A stretch of 64,000 nucleotides of DNA from Roseibacterium elongatum DSM 19469 (GTDB taxonomy: Bacteria > Pseudomonadota > Alphaproteobacteria > Rhodobacterales > Rhodobacteraceae), in NCBI RefSeq assembly GCF_000590925.1, contig NZ_CP004372.1, forward strand, positions 10,001 through 74,000, given 5' to 3'. Of this stretch, positions 19,448 to 27,321 are shown in pieces. Under the pieces are notes generated by a model. It made no database searches. It was not told where the DNA came from and was given only the letters and a program-made list of their open reading frames with translations. Positions within the stretch are counted from its first letter, which is position 1; each line of letters begins with the position of its first letter. A program made the position numbers and the translations under genes.

Positions 19448-20611
19448 ATGATCCTTCATGAACTCATCAGCTATGATGTGCTGCGGGTCATCTGGTGGGC
19501 GCTGCTTGGCGTCCTCCTGATCGGCTTCGCGCTGACAGACGGTTTCGACATGGGGGTGGGCGCGCTCCTCCCCTTTGTCGGGAAAACCGACACCGAGCGC
19601 CGCATGGCGATCAACACCGTGGGGCCCGTCTGGGAAGGCAACCAGGTCTGGTTCATCCTGGGCGGCGGCGCCATCTTCGCCGCATGGCCGCCGCTCTACG
19701 CGGTCAGTTTCTCGGGCTTCTACCTTGCGATGTTCGTCGTGCTTGCGGCCTTTATCGTGCGGCCCGTGGCGTTCAAGTACCGCTCCAAGCGCGCCTCGCA
19801 GACCTGGCGCAACACCTGGGACTGGGCGCTGTTCGCCGGGGGCGCCGTGCCCGCGCTGATCTTCGGCGTAGCGGTCGGCAACGTGCTGCAAGGCGCGCCC
19901 TTCCACCTGACCGAGACGCTGTATCCGATGTATGACGGCGCGTTCTATTCCAAGTTCCTTGGGCTGCTGAACCCGTTCGCCCTGCTGGTCGGGGTCGTCT
20001 CGCTGGCGATGTTGCTGACCCATGGGGCGGCCTGGCTGGTCCTGAAATCCGAAGGCAACGTCGCCCAGCGCGCCCGCAACATCGGTTTCGTCACCGGCCT
20101 GATCACGCTGGCGGGCTTTGCGCTCTCGGGTGTCTGGCTGGCCATGGGCATCCAAGGGTATGCGCTGGCCTCCGAGGTTGTCGCCAACGGCCCCTCGAAC
20201 CCGCTGCACAGCGAAGTGGTGCGCACCAACAGCTGGCTGTCGGCCTATTCGGAGCGTCCGTGGATCATCATCGCCCCGATCTTCGGCTTCCTCGGCACCG
20301 CGCTGGCCGTGCGCGGGCTGCGCGCAGGCTCCGAGGTCGGCACGCTGCTATGGTCGAAACTGGGCATCTTCGGCATGATCTCGACCGTGGGTCTGACAAT
20401 GTTCCCCTTTATCCTGCCCTCGACGGTCGATCCGAACTCGTCGCTGACGGTCTGGGACAGCTCGTCCAGCCACCTCACGCTGTTCATCATGCTGATCGTG
20501 ACCCTGATCTTCATGCCGCTGATCCTGGCCTACACGTCCTGGGTCTACAAAGTGCTGTGGGGCAAGGTCACCGAGGCCGATGTCACCGCCAACAGCGACA
20601 CCGTTTACTGA
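19448..20611 (+). CDS. cydB: Cytochrome bd ubiquinol oxidase subunit II
   Basis: CydB is the second large membrane subunit of cytochrome bd. The 387-residue protein has the N-terminal signature GFALTDGFDMGVGALLPF and the WEGNQVWFILGGGAIFAAWP segment that is diagnostic of the family. It is predicted to have eight to nine helices. It starts six bases after cydA and is followed after 14 bases by the small gene cydX, so the three form one operon. Confidence 0.97.
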   Translation: MILHELISYDVLRVIWWALLGVLLIGFALTDGFDMGVGALLPFVGKTDTERRMAINTVGPVWEGNQVWFILGGGAIFAAWPPLYAVSFSGFYLAMFVVLAAFIVRPVAFKYRSKRASQTWRNTWDWALFAGGAVPALIFGVAVGNVLQGAPFHLTETLYPMYDGAFYSKFLGLLNPFALLVGVVSLAMLLTHGAAWLVLKSEGNVAQRARNIGFVTGLITLAGFALSGVWLAMGIQGYALASEVVANGPSNPLHSEVVRTNSWLSAYSERPWIIIAPIFGFLGTALAVRGLRAGSEVGTLLWSKLGIFGMISTVGLTMFPFILPSTVDPNSSLTVWDSSSSHLTLFIMLIVTLIFMPLILAYTSWVYKVLWGKVTEADVTANSDTVY

Positions 20612-20625
20612 AGGAGACACAAGAG

Positions 20626-20742
20626 ATGTGGTATTTTGCCTGGCTTCTCGGCCTTCCCCTCGCCGCCCTCATCGCCGTGGTCAACGCGATGTGGCTGGAG
20701 ATGAAAGAGGATCAGGTTCTCGCCGAAGAGAACGACCTCTGA
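20626..20742 (+). CDS. cydX: Cytochrome bd small subunit CydX
   Basis: This is a 38-residue, single-helix membrane protein beginning MWYFAWLLGLPLA, nearly the same start as E. coli CydX (MWYFAWILG). CydX packs against CydA and stabilises the hemes of the mature oxidase. The rest is one hydrophobic helix followed by an acidic tail ending EENDL. A ribosome binding site (AAGGAGACACAAGAG) lies between the cydB stop and the ATG. Short genes of this kind are easily missed by length cut-offs. Confidence 0.93.
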   Translation: MWYFAWLLGLPLAALIAVVNAMWLEMKEDQVLAEENDL

Positions 20743-20775
20743 CACGACAGCTTCGAGTCCCTTCGAAGTCGGACT

Positions 20776-20808
20776 GGGCCGCACCCGAAAGGGTCGCGGC
20801 CCTTTTTT
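20776..20808 (+). terminator. Rho-independent terminator after cydABX
   Basis: A GC-rich hairpin with arms GGGCCG and CGGCCC, extended by ACCC/GGGT around a GAAA loop, is followed directly by six T residues. It closes the cyd transcript 34 bases after cydX. The T run ends at the 3' end of the convergent kinase gene, so on the other strand it may also slow transcription entering from that side. Confidence 0.85.
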
Positions 20809-22146
20809 CTACATGTAGCGGGACATCAAGGCCGGCAGGTCGACGCGCGCGCCGATGCGCGTGCCCAACAGGTAGAGGCCGCCCATCTTGCGTTGCAGAA
20901 ACAGCGTTTCCGCCGGCGGGATGTGCCACAACTCGCGCTCGGTCCCGATCTCCATGCCGCGGCGGCGCATCTTGTCGGCCAGGTCGTTGCCCTCGAACTC
21001 GAACGGAGCCGACATCGAGTCGAACCCGATCTCGGCCATGTCGAGAATGGTGTCCCGATGGTGATCCGCGAGATCGGGCTTGATGAAGTTCAACCGCTCC
21101 AGCGCCGTCATCGTCGCGTTACGATCACGATGGACACCCGCGATCATCAGATCGCGGTGGCCCTCGGCCACCTCGGCCGAGATCTCGCGGCTGGCGCCGA
21201 AATCCAGCAGCACCACCTGCCCGGTCTCGGGGCGCCAACGGTAATTGGCGAAATTGGGATCGGTCTGCATCAGGCGGAACTCGAAAAGCTCCCGCAAGGT
21301 CAGCTCGATCAGGGCCGAGATGACGTGATCGCGCATCGGCTTGGGCGCATGGGCGAGGGTTTCGATCGGCTCGGCCGCCTCGAAGGACATCGCCAATGCA
21401 TCGGGCCCCGACAGGTCGGGGCGATGCGCGGGTACCGCGAAGCGATCATCATCGGTCAGCAGCGCCCGGAACCGCGCGAGGTAATACCCCTCGCGATCGT
21501 AATCGGCCTCCTCGTGCAACTGGCGCCGTGCCTCGGCCAGCAGCGGGCCCATATCCAACCCCTCCGGCATCAGGCCGGACCATCGGATCAGCGCCGCGAC
21601 ATTGTCCAGGTCGCTGTCGATGGCATCGCGCACGCCGGGGTATTGCAACTTGATCGCCAGCGATTGCCCATCGGCGGCGGTGGCGCGGTGGACCTGCCCG
21701 ATCGAGGCCGCGGCCAGGGGCGTGGTGTCGAACCCCCGAAACTTGCGCCGGAACTGGGCGCCATAGGCAGTTTCGAGAACGGTCTTGAGCTGCTTGGGCG
21801 GCATGAAATGCGCATCCTGGCGCAGCCGCGCGAGAATATCGGCCAATTCCGGCGGCAGCATGTCGCCGGTTTCCATCGACAAAAGCTGCCCCATCTTCAT
21901 GGCCGCGCCGCGCATATCGGCCAGTTTGTCCGCGACGCGTGTCAGGTTGCCGGGCGTCAGCAACAGCTTGTCCAGACGCGGGCGTTCGCCCCGCACAAGG
22001 GCGCGGGCCCCGCCGACGGCGACGCCGCCCGCCAACCCCGTTGCCAATCCCCCCATGCGTCCCATACGCGCCAGACGCGAGGACGGCACGGCGCGCGAGC
22101 GCGACACAGCTTTTTCCGAAGACATTGCAGATCCAATCGTAACCAC
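20809..22146 (-). CDS. ABC1/UbiB/ADCK-family atypical kinase
   Basis: This 445-residue protein belongs to the ABC1 (COQ8/UbiB) kinase-like family, whose members support ubiquinone synthesis or lipid homeostasis as ATPases. It has the family KxGQ motif (AAMKMGQLL, about residue 83), the alanine-rich AAASIGQVH loop, the lysine in LAIKLQYPG and the metal-binding DFG in LLDFGASRE. The usual catalytic-loop motif HADPHPGN is replaced by QTDPNFAN. A GTG start at 22146 has a GGAG site; an ATG seven codons in is the alternative. It is convergent with cydX. Confidence 0.82.
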   Translation of the reverse strand: MVTIGSAMSSEKAVSRSRAVPSSRLARMGRMGGLATGLAGGVAVGGARALVRGERPRLDKLLLTPGNLTRVADKLADMRGAAMKMGQLLSMETGDMLPPELADILARLRQDAHFMPPKQLKTVLETAYGAQFRRKFRGFDTTPLAAASIGQVHRATAADGQSLAIKLQYPGVRDAIDSDLDNVAALIRWSGLMPEGLDMGPLLAEARRQLHEEADYDREGYYLARFRALLTDDDRFAVPAHRPDLSGPDALAMSFEAAEPIETLAHAPKPMRDHVISALIELTLRELFEFRLMQTDPNFANYRWRPETGQVVLLDFGASREISAEVAEGHRDLMIAGVHRDRNATMTALERLNFIKPDLADHHRDTILDMAEIGFDSMSAPFEFEGNDLADKMRRRGMEIGTERELWHIPPAETLFLQRKMGGLYLLGTRIGARVDLPALMSRYM

Positions 22147-22159
22147 TTGTCTCCGTTAT

Positions 22160-23296
22160 TTAAGTCGCCGCCGGCTTGATGCGAGGGTCGGTGGCTGCGG
22201 CGTGTCGCCCCCCGCCAGCCCGATCCTCGGCAGGTGCCGATGCGCGGCGGTCCGGGCTGGGCAGGCCCCCGTCGTCGTGCCGGGCATGGCGGCCCCGACC
22301 GGCATGTTTCGCGCGATAGAGCGCCATGTCCGTGTCCATCTGCAACTGATCCGGGCTAGGGCGCCGCGCATATTGCGCCGTAGAGGCCATGCCGATCGAG
22401 GCCGACACATGGCATGTCACCCCATCAAAGGGGATCGGTTCCTCGACCCTTGCGATCAGGCGGCTGGCCACCTCGTCGATCGCATCCGGGTCAGTGCAGT
22501 CGCGCAGGATGACCAGAAATTCGTCACCCCCGACCCGGGCTGCGATGTCGCCGCGCCGCAACTCGTCGCGCAGAATGCGGCCGACCTGCTGCAACACCCG
22601 GTCGCCGGCGGCGTGGCCGTGGGTGTCGTTCACCTGTTTGAACAGGTCCAGATCCAGGTGCAGCAAGGCGAAATCGGCCGAAGCGTCGGCCAGAGATCGC
22701 GCCAACTCGATATCCATCGCACGCCGGTTGGCCAGACCGGTCAGATCGTCGGTCAGGGCCTGCGCCTCGGCCGCGAGGCGGGCGGCGCGCAATCGTTCGG
22801 TCAGTTGCCGCGACAGCCGCGCAATCGAGGCGTTCGCCTCGTGCAGATAGAGCAATTCCAGCGTCTGGTCGCAGGGCGAGAAATCGGCCTGGCTGAGATC
22901 GAACTCGGCCACCCCTCGCATGAAGCTCAGCCCCAGGGACATGTCCAGAAGGGCGCCCGAGCGCTCGGGCAATCGGCTGAGCACCCCCCGCATCGGCAGG
23001 TGCGGCGCGGCATGCAGCGCCAGGGCGAGGCGTTGCCCCTCCTGCTGCAACAGATCGTCGAAACAGGTGACCGAGGCCGGGCGCCGGATCTCGAGAATGG
23101 TCAGCAGGGGCATTCCTTCGAGTGGGTGATCGCCGAGCATCTTGGCGATCGTCGGCCCAGCATGGGCGACACGCCCGTCTTCGGCCAGCCACAGATGCAT
23201 CGGCATCAGACGGTCCAGATCGCGCGGGGCAAGCGCGATGCGCGCGCCCTCGCCGGGCTGAGACGTGGTGCGTGGTCTGGTGAAGCCCAGGGTCAT
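22160..23296 (-). CDS. HNOBA-domain diguanylate cyclase paired with H-NOX
   Basis: This 378-residue protein has an N-terminal domain (about 28-150) resembling the HNOBA domain that links H-NOX to cyclases in soluble guanylate cyclase: MHLWLAEDGRVAHAG and the ILEIRRPASVTCFDDLL segment. A predicted helix (about 150-185) leads to a GGDEF domain. The active site GGDEF (256-260) is intact and an RxxD inhibitory site (R247-D250) lies five residues before it, so it should make c-di-GMP and be product-inhibited. Its ATG overlaps the H-NOX stop as ATGA, so the two proteins are likely made and act together. Confidence 0.85.
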   Translation of the reverse strand: MTLGFTRPRTTSQPGEGARIALAPRDLDRLMPMHLWLAEDGRVAHAGPTIAKMLGDHPLEGMPLLTILEIRRPASVTCFDDLLQQEGQRLALALHAAPHLPMRGVLSRLPERSGALLDMSLGLSFMRGVAEFDLSQADFSPCDQTLELLYLHEANASIARLSRQLTERLRAARLAAEAQALTDDLTGLANRRAMDIELARSLADASADFALLHLDLDLFKQVNDTHGHAAGDRVLQQVGRILRDELRRGDIAARVGGDEFLVILRDCTDPDAIDEVASRLIARVEEPIPFDGVTCHVSASIGMASTAQYARRPSPDQLQMDTDMALYRAKHAGRGRHARHDDGGLPSPDRRASAPAEDRAGGGRHAAATDPRIKPAAT

Positions 23297-23880
23297 GGCG
23301 TCGTGCCCCCCAGCACGAATTGGCGGCCCTCGGCATATTGCGCATCCAGGAGTTGGACATGCAGGCATTCCTGCCCGGAATCGAAGCCGTCGAGACTGAG
23401 CAGGACGAGCGCGCCGTAATCATCGGCCATGGCCCGCAAGCCGCCCAGAAGGATGGGCGCGATCCCCGGCAGATCCCAACTGGCCCGGAGGTGATACGAG
23501 GACGGATCGAGGCAGGTGACGAAGATTTCCGGCAGTTCGAGATCGGGAATGGCGAGGCGACCACGTTCACGCAATTCCTCGAGCGACAGAAGAAAGTCCA
23601 GAAAGGTGGCGCCGCCAAATCGCAGCAGGCGCCGCAACGGCTCGAGCGCCGGGTCGGTCACCAGATAGGTCCCCAGATCCTCAAGCAGCGCGTTGGGGTG
23701 TTTGTGCAGGACAAGGCACGCCGCCTCGAAACAGGCCGTGGTCTGGCGATGGTCGTAGGTGAGCATCGCTTCGAACCCCTCGGGCGGGATGCCCGCCATG
23801 TCGCGGATTTCGTGCCACAGCCGACTGCCGTAATGGGCCGTGAGAAACCCCTGGAGGGCGCGATTGATCATGCCATGCAT
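23293..23880 (-). CDS. H-NOX (heme NO-binding) family protein lacking the proximal histidine
   Basis: This 195-residue protein starts MHGMINRALQGFL, the typical H-NOX N-terminus. H-NOX domains bind heme through a proximal histidine and sense NO or O2. Aligning by the fixed spacing to the two downstream prolines (Pro112 and Pro117), the histidine position falls on Arg104 in SLEELRERGRLAIPDLELP. The YxSxR heme-propionate motif also appears lost around residues 130-140 (LRASWDLPG). It may therefore not bind heme in the usual way. It is translationally coupled to the HNOBA-GGDEF gene. Start: ATG 23880; MIN three codons later is an alternative. Confidence 0.82.
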   Translation of the reverse strand: MHGMINRALQGFLTAHYGSRLWHEIRDMAGIPPEGFEAMLTYDHRQTTACFEAACLVLHKHPNALLEDLGTYLVTDPALEPLRRLLRFGGATFLDFLLSLEELRERGRLAIPDLELPEIFVTCLDPSSYHLRASWDLPGIAPILLGGLRAMADDYGALVLLSLDGFDSGQECLHVQLLDAQYAEGRQFVLGGTTP

Positions 23881-23977
23881 GTGGAGGCCTTGTGCTGCGT
23901 GATGTGCGGGGCGCACACGGCACGGCCCCGACCTCCACGACGCTAGACCAAATCCGTAAAGAAACAGTTGACGCCGT

Positions 23978-25537
23978 TCAGAAATCCGTAGGCGCGCCGC
24001 CCTGGGCCTTGCGCCGCGCGACGAAATCGGCCAGCTCGTCGCGGATCTCGGCGTCCATTGGCGGGGCCTCGAACTCCGCAAGGATGCGTTTGTAGATGCG
24101 ATGCGCGCGTTCGACGGTCCAGACGCCGCCATCGCCGGCCCAGGCCTCGAAATTCCGCCAATCCGACGCGAAAGGCTGGTAAAAGGCATTCTGGTAGCGG
24201 GCCTGCGTGTGCGCACAGCCAAAAAAATGCCCGCCGGGGCCCACCTCGGCGATGGCGTCGATAGCCAGATCGTCCTCGGCCGTGGCTGTCAGCGCCGGTT
24301 CGAAATAGCGCTGGATCTGCTGCAACAGCTCGCAATCCATGACGAATTTCTCGGGGCTGGCGATCAGACCGCCCTCAAGCCACCCCGCCGCATGATAGAC
24401 CATGTTGGCCCCCGATTGCACCGCGGCCCAAAGCGAGTTTCCGGTTTCCCACATCGCCTGACCATCCGGCACATTGGCCGCACAGACGCCCGAGGCGCGC
24501 ATGGGCAACCCGTAATGGCGCGCCATCTGGCCCGTCATCTGGGTCGCCCGCATGTATTCCGGCGTGCCGAAGGCGGGCGCGCCCGACTTCATGTCGACAT
24601 TCGAGGTGAACGTGCCGATGGCCACCGGGCAGCCCGGCGCGATCCATTGCAGAAGCGCGATGGCGGCCAGCCCCTCGGCCAGGCTGAGCGCGACGGCCCC
24701 GGCCAACGTCACCGGCGCCATGGCCCCCGCCAGAGTGAAGGGCGTCACCACCACGGGTTGCCCGCGCCGCGCCAGCCGCATGGCCCCGTCCAGCATCGGC
24801 CAATCATGTTTCAGCGGACTGACCGAATTGATGTTCGTATACATGCGCGGGGCAGCGTCGAACTCGTCATGGGTCAGGCCGCCCGCGATGCGCACCATTT
24901 CCATCACGTCCTCGACCCGTTCGGGCCCCAGCGAATAGGCATGGGCGACCTTGTCGGTCAGGGTCAGCTTTTCAAACAGGCAATCGAGATGCCGCACGCT
25001 GGCATGCACGTCAATGGGTTCCACCGGATAGCCGCCGGCGATGTGGATGCAGTTGAAATACTGCGTCAGCTTCATGAATTCGCGGAAGGTCGCGAAATCA
25101 CCGGGGCGTTTGCCGCGTTCGAGATCCCATGCATTCGGCGGGGACGAGACGTTGACAAAGGTCATGTGGCGGCCGCCGATCGTGACCGACCGATCCGGGT
25201 TGCGCGGCGTGATGGTGAACTGCGCCGGCGCCTTGCCGACCATGTCCATCACGAAATCGGGGTCAAAGCGGGCGGTCTGCCCCTCGATCCGGCAGCCGGC
25301 GGCGCGCAGGTGCCCCAAGGCCTCGTCATTCAGGAACTCGATCCCGATCTCCGACAGGATGCGCATCGCACCGGAATGCAAGGCCGCGATGCCGGCCTCG
25401 TCCAACGGTTCGGTCGGGCGATCGGTATTGAGCGGGATGCGCCACGGCGTCTGCGCGATCGCGGGGCCGGCCGCCCGGCTGGTTCCTGTACGGCGGCCTC
25501 CGTGGCGGCGGCGGCGGGCAGGCGTGGCGTCGTTCAT
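23978..25537 (-). CDS. MttB-family (trimethylamine methyltransferase-like) protein, non-pyrrolysine
   Basis: This 519-residue protein belongs to the MttB superfamily, cobalamin-dependent methyltransferases acting on quaternary or tertiary amines. The archaeal enzyme contains pyrrolysine encoded by UAG; here the frame is uninterrupted, so it is a non-pyrrolysine member. Relatives of this kind demethylate glycine betaine, carnitine or similar compounds, but the substrate cannot be read from sequence. The N-terminal 30 residues are arginine-rich. The ATG at 25537 has GGAGAGG upstream. No corrinoid protein gene is nearby, so its partner must lie elsewhere. Confidence 0.85.
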   Translation of the reverse strand: MNDATPARRRRHGGRRTGTSRAAGPAIAQTPWRIPLNTDRPTEPLDEAGIAALHSGAMRILSEIGIEFLNDEALGHLRAAGCRIEGQTARFDPDFVMDMVGKAPAQFTITPRNPDRSVTIGGRHMTFVNVSSPPNAWDLERGKRPGDFATFREFMKLTQYFNCIHIAGGYPVEPIDVHASVRHLDCLFEKLTLTDKVAHAYSLGPERVEDVMEMVRIAGGLTHDEFDAAPRMYTNINSVSPLKHDWPMLDGAMRLARRGQPVVVTPFTLAGAMAPVTLAGAVALSLAEGLAAIALLQWIAPGCPVAIGTFTSNVDMKSGAPAFGTPEYMRATQMTGQMARHYGLPMRASGVCAANVPDGQAMWETGNSLWAAVQSGANMVYHAAGWLEGGLIASPEKFVMDCELLQQIQRYFEPALTATAEDDLAIDAIAEVGPGGHFFGCAHTQARYQNAFYQPFASDWRNFEAWAGDGGVWTVERAHRIYKRILAEFEAPPMDAEIRDELADFVARRKAQGGAPTDF

Positions 25538-25610
25538 GGCAACCTCTCCAGATCGGGACGCAGCGCCTCCCGTCGTGCAAGGGTCACCTGTCGGGCAGTC
25601 GCATGTGTTT

Positions 25611-26363
25611 TCAGATAGCGACGGATCGGGTCGCTTTTGGTCCGGATCCTGCGGTTTCCGCGCCGTGATCGCCCATCTCGCGCAGCAAGACGGGCAGATG
25701 CGCGATATCGGGCAAGACGGCATCGGCATGGGGAGCGAGTTCGTCGGCAGGCGCAAGCCCGGTCAGAACGCCGACGACCTGCATGCCGGCGGCGCGTCCG
25801 GCCCTGAGGTCATGCAAACTGTCGCCCACCATGAGGACCTCGGCCGCATCGAGGCCCATCGTATCGGCGAATCCATGGCACATGCCGGGGTCGGGTTTGG
25901 CCCCGTAGCCGGTATCGAAGCCGGCCACGAAATCGAAATCGGCCGAGACGCCGGCGGCGGTCAGATGTGCGCGCGCCTCGACCTCGGCGGCATTGGTGGC
26001 GACCCCCAGTTTCATCCCCTCGGCGCGCAACGCGCGCAAGAGCGGGGCCAGCGGGGCCACCGGAACCATGGGCGCCTCGGCAGCGGCGGCGTTCATGCGA
26101 TCGACCAGCACCGCAATGCCGGGCGCGGACAACAGCGGATCGAGCCGCATGGCCAGTTCCTCGAGCGTGCCCGCAATGACGGGGCTGCCCGGCAGGAAAC
26201 GGCGCCGCGTCATGTCATAGCCCGCACGATCGGCGAGGGCCTCGGCCAGGCCGGGGTCACCGGCCGCCAGATCGAGGAACAGGCCGGCGGCCCACTCGCT
26301 CCAGCTGGCCTCGAAATCGAAAAGCGTACCGTCCTTGTCGAACAGGATCCCGCGAATGGGCAT
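25611..26363 (-). CDS. HAD-superfamily hydrolase, phosphoglycolate-phosphatase-like
   Basis: This 250-residue HAD hydrolase has the catalytic DKDGTLFDF motif (nucleophile Asp9, acid/base Asp11), a motif II threonine in LGVATNA, a motif III lysine in AKPDPGMC and the motif IV acidic pair in LMVGDSLHDL. A helical cap lies between motifs I and II, as in Gph-type phosphatases. The start at 26363 is the only one that puts motif I at the N-terminus. It is divergent from the MarR gene. Phosphoglycolate is a guess at substrate; the family is broad. Confidence 0.85.
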   Translation of the reverse strand: MPIRGILFDKDGTLFDFEASWSEWAAGLFLDLAAGDPGLAEALADRAGYDMTRRRFLPGSPVIAGTLEELAMRLDPLLSAPGIAVLVDRMNAAAAEAPMVPVAPLAPLLRALRAEGMKLGVATNAAEVEARAHLTAAGVSADFDFVAGFDTGYGAKPDPGMCHGFADTMGLDAAEVLMVGDSLHDLRAGRAAGMQVVGVLTGLAPADELAPHADAVLPDIAHLPVLLREMGDHGAETAGSGPKATRSVAI

Positions 26364-26457
26364 GATCTGCGATGGCCTCCTTCGGTCACGGAACCGGGAG
26401 CCAGCGACAATGTGAACCATTTCCGCGTGACTTCGCCTCCCACCGAAGGTATAGGCC

Positions 26458-26910
26458 GTGCTTACGATGGATGGAAGTACACCAAAATACGGCCTGCACG
26501 ACAGCATCGGCCACCACATCTCCCGCTCGGCCCGGATCGTCGAGCGGCGGGTTGAAGAATCGTTGCGCAAACATGGCCTGACGCGCGTGGGCTGGTGCAT
26601 TCTGCTGGCCGTGGAAGAAGACGGTCAGAGAAACCCGTCAGAGATTGCGAACTTTGTCGGCATCGACCGCACGGCTACCTCGCGCGCATTGCGCCAGCTC
26701 GAGGCCGAGGGGTTGATCAGCCGTGCCATGGGGGTCGAGGACCGGCGCACGACCGAGGTGACCCTGACCGATGAAGGCCGGGCGCGGATGCTCAAGGCAA
26801 TGCCGCTGTGCTCCGAGAACATGTCGCACTTCTCGTCCAAGCTGACGACCGAAGAAGAGGCGACGCTCAAGACCCTGCTGAAGCGCCTCACCGCCGGCGA
26901 AGACAGCTAA
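26458..26910 (+). CDS. MarR-family transcriptional regulator
   Basis: This 150-residue protein has the MarR winged-helix fold: helix-turn-helix in PSEIANFVGIDRTATSRALRQ followed by the wing EDRRTTEVTLTDEG. MarR proteins are dimeric repressors or activators responding to small ligands. It begins at GTG 26458; ATG 26467 (MDGSTPKYG) is an alternative start. It is divergent from the HAD hydrolase with about 95 bases between them, a plausible shared operator region. Confidence 0.88.
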   Translation: MLTMDGSTPKYGLHDSIGHHISRSARIVERRVEESLRKHGLTRVGWCILLAVEEDGQRNPSEIANFVGIDRTATSRALRQLEAEGLISRAMGVEDRRTTEVTLTDEGRARMLKAMPLCSENMSHFSSKLTTEEEATLKTLLKRLTAGEDS

Positions 26911-26951
26911 CCCTCGAATTTCATTGCAAAGCGCGGACGCCGTGGCGCCCG

Positions 26952-27230
26952 TCAGGTCCAGCTTGGCACCTGCCCACCGGGCAGAGCCGCCCGGATCGTA
27001 ACGATATCGGTGGGCGGCCATCCCTGCGCATCGGCGCACCCGATCACCCAGGCATCGTCCATAAGGACAAAGTCGAGGACCGAGGCCAGGAACTCGGGCT
27101 CGGCGGCGCGGCGGCGCAGATCTGCCTCGGCCACACCGGTGGCGCCCATGAACACGGGCAGCAGATCGTCCTTTCCCGCCAACCACCCCAGAACCTGCAA
27201 CGCGCGGGTTTCGGCGATTTCCTGCTTCAT
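26952..27230 (-). CDS. DUF3572 family protein
   Basis: This is a 92-residue protein of the DUF3572 family, found in alphaproteobacteria and of unknown function. It has no signal peptide or membrane helix. The core reads ALQVLGWLAGKDDLLPVFMGATG and ends PGGQVPSWT. The start MKQEIAETRA at 27230 has GGAAGG upstream. It is divergent from the PleD-like gene, a pairing that I recall as recurrent in this group; that link is from memory, not from a search. Confidence 0.8.
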   Translation of the reverse strand: MKQEIAETRALQVLGWLAGKDDLLPVFMGATGVAEADLRRRAAEPEFLASVLDFVLMDDAWVIGCADAQGWPPTDIVTIRAALPGGQVPSWT

Positions 27231-27321
27231 TCCCAATTCTGACCTTCCGGTTAAAGTATTTATTAACCATTGTCCGCGACACCTTGACCATATCTGGATC
27301 ACACCAGTGGGCGAGGAACGC

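Noticed and set aside
23881..23977. GTGGAGG...CCTCCAC inverted repeat upstream of the H-NOX gene
   Set aside because: The seven-base arms are 44 bases apart and have no supporting conservation; they may be a chance match and were not annotated as an operator.
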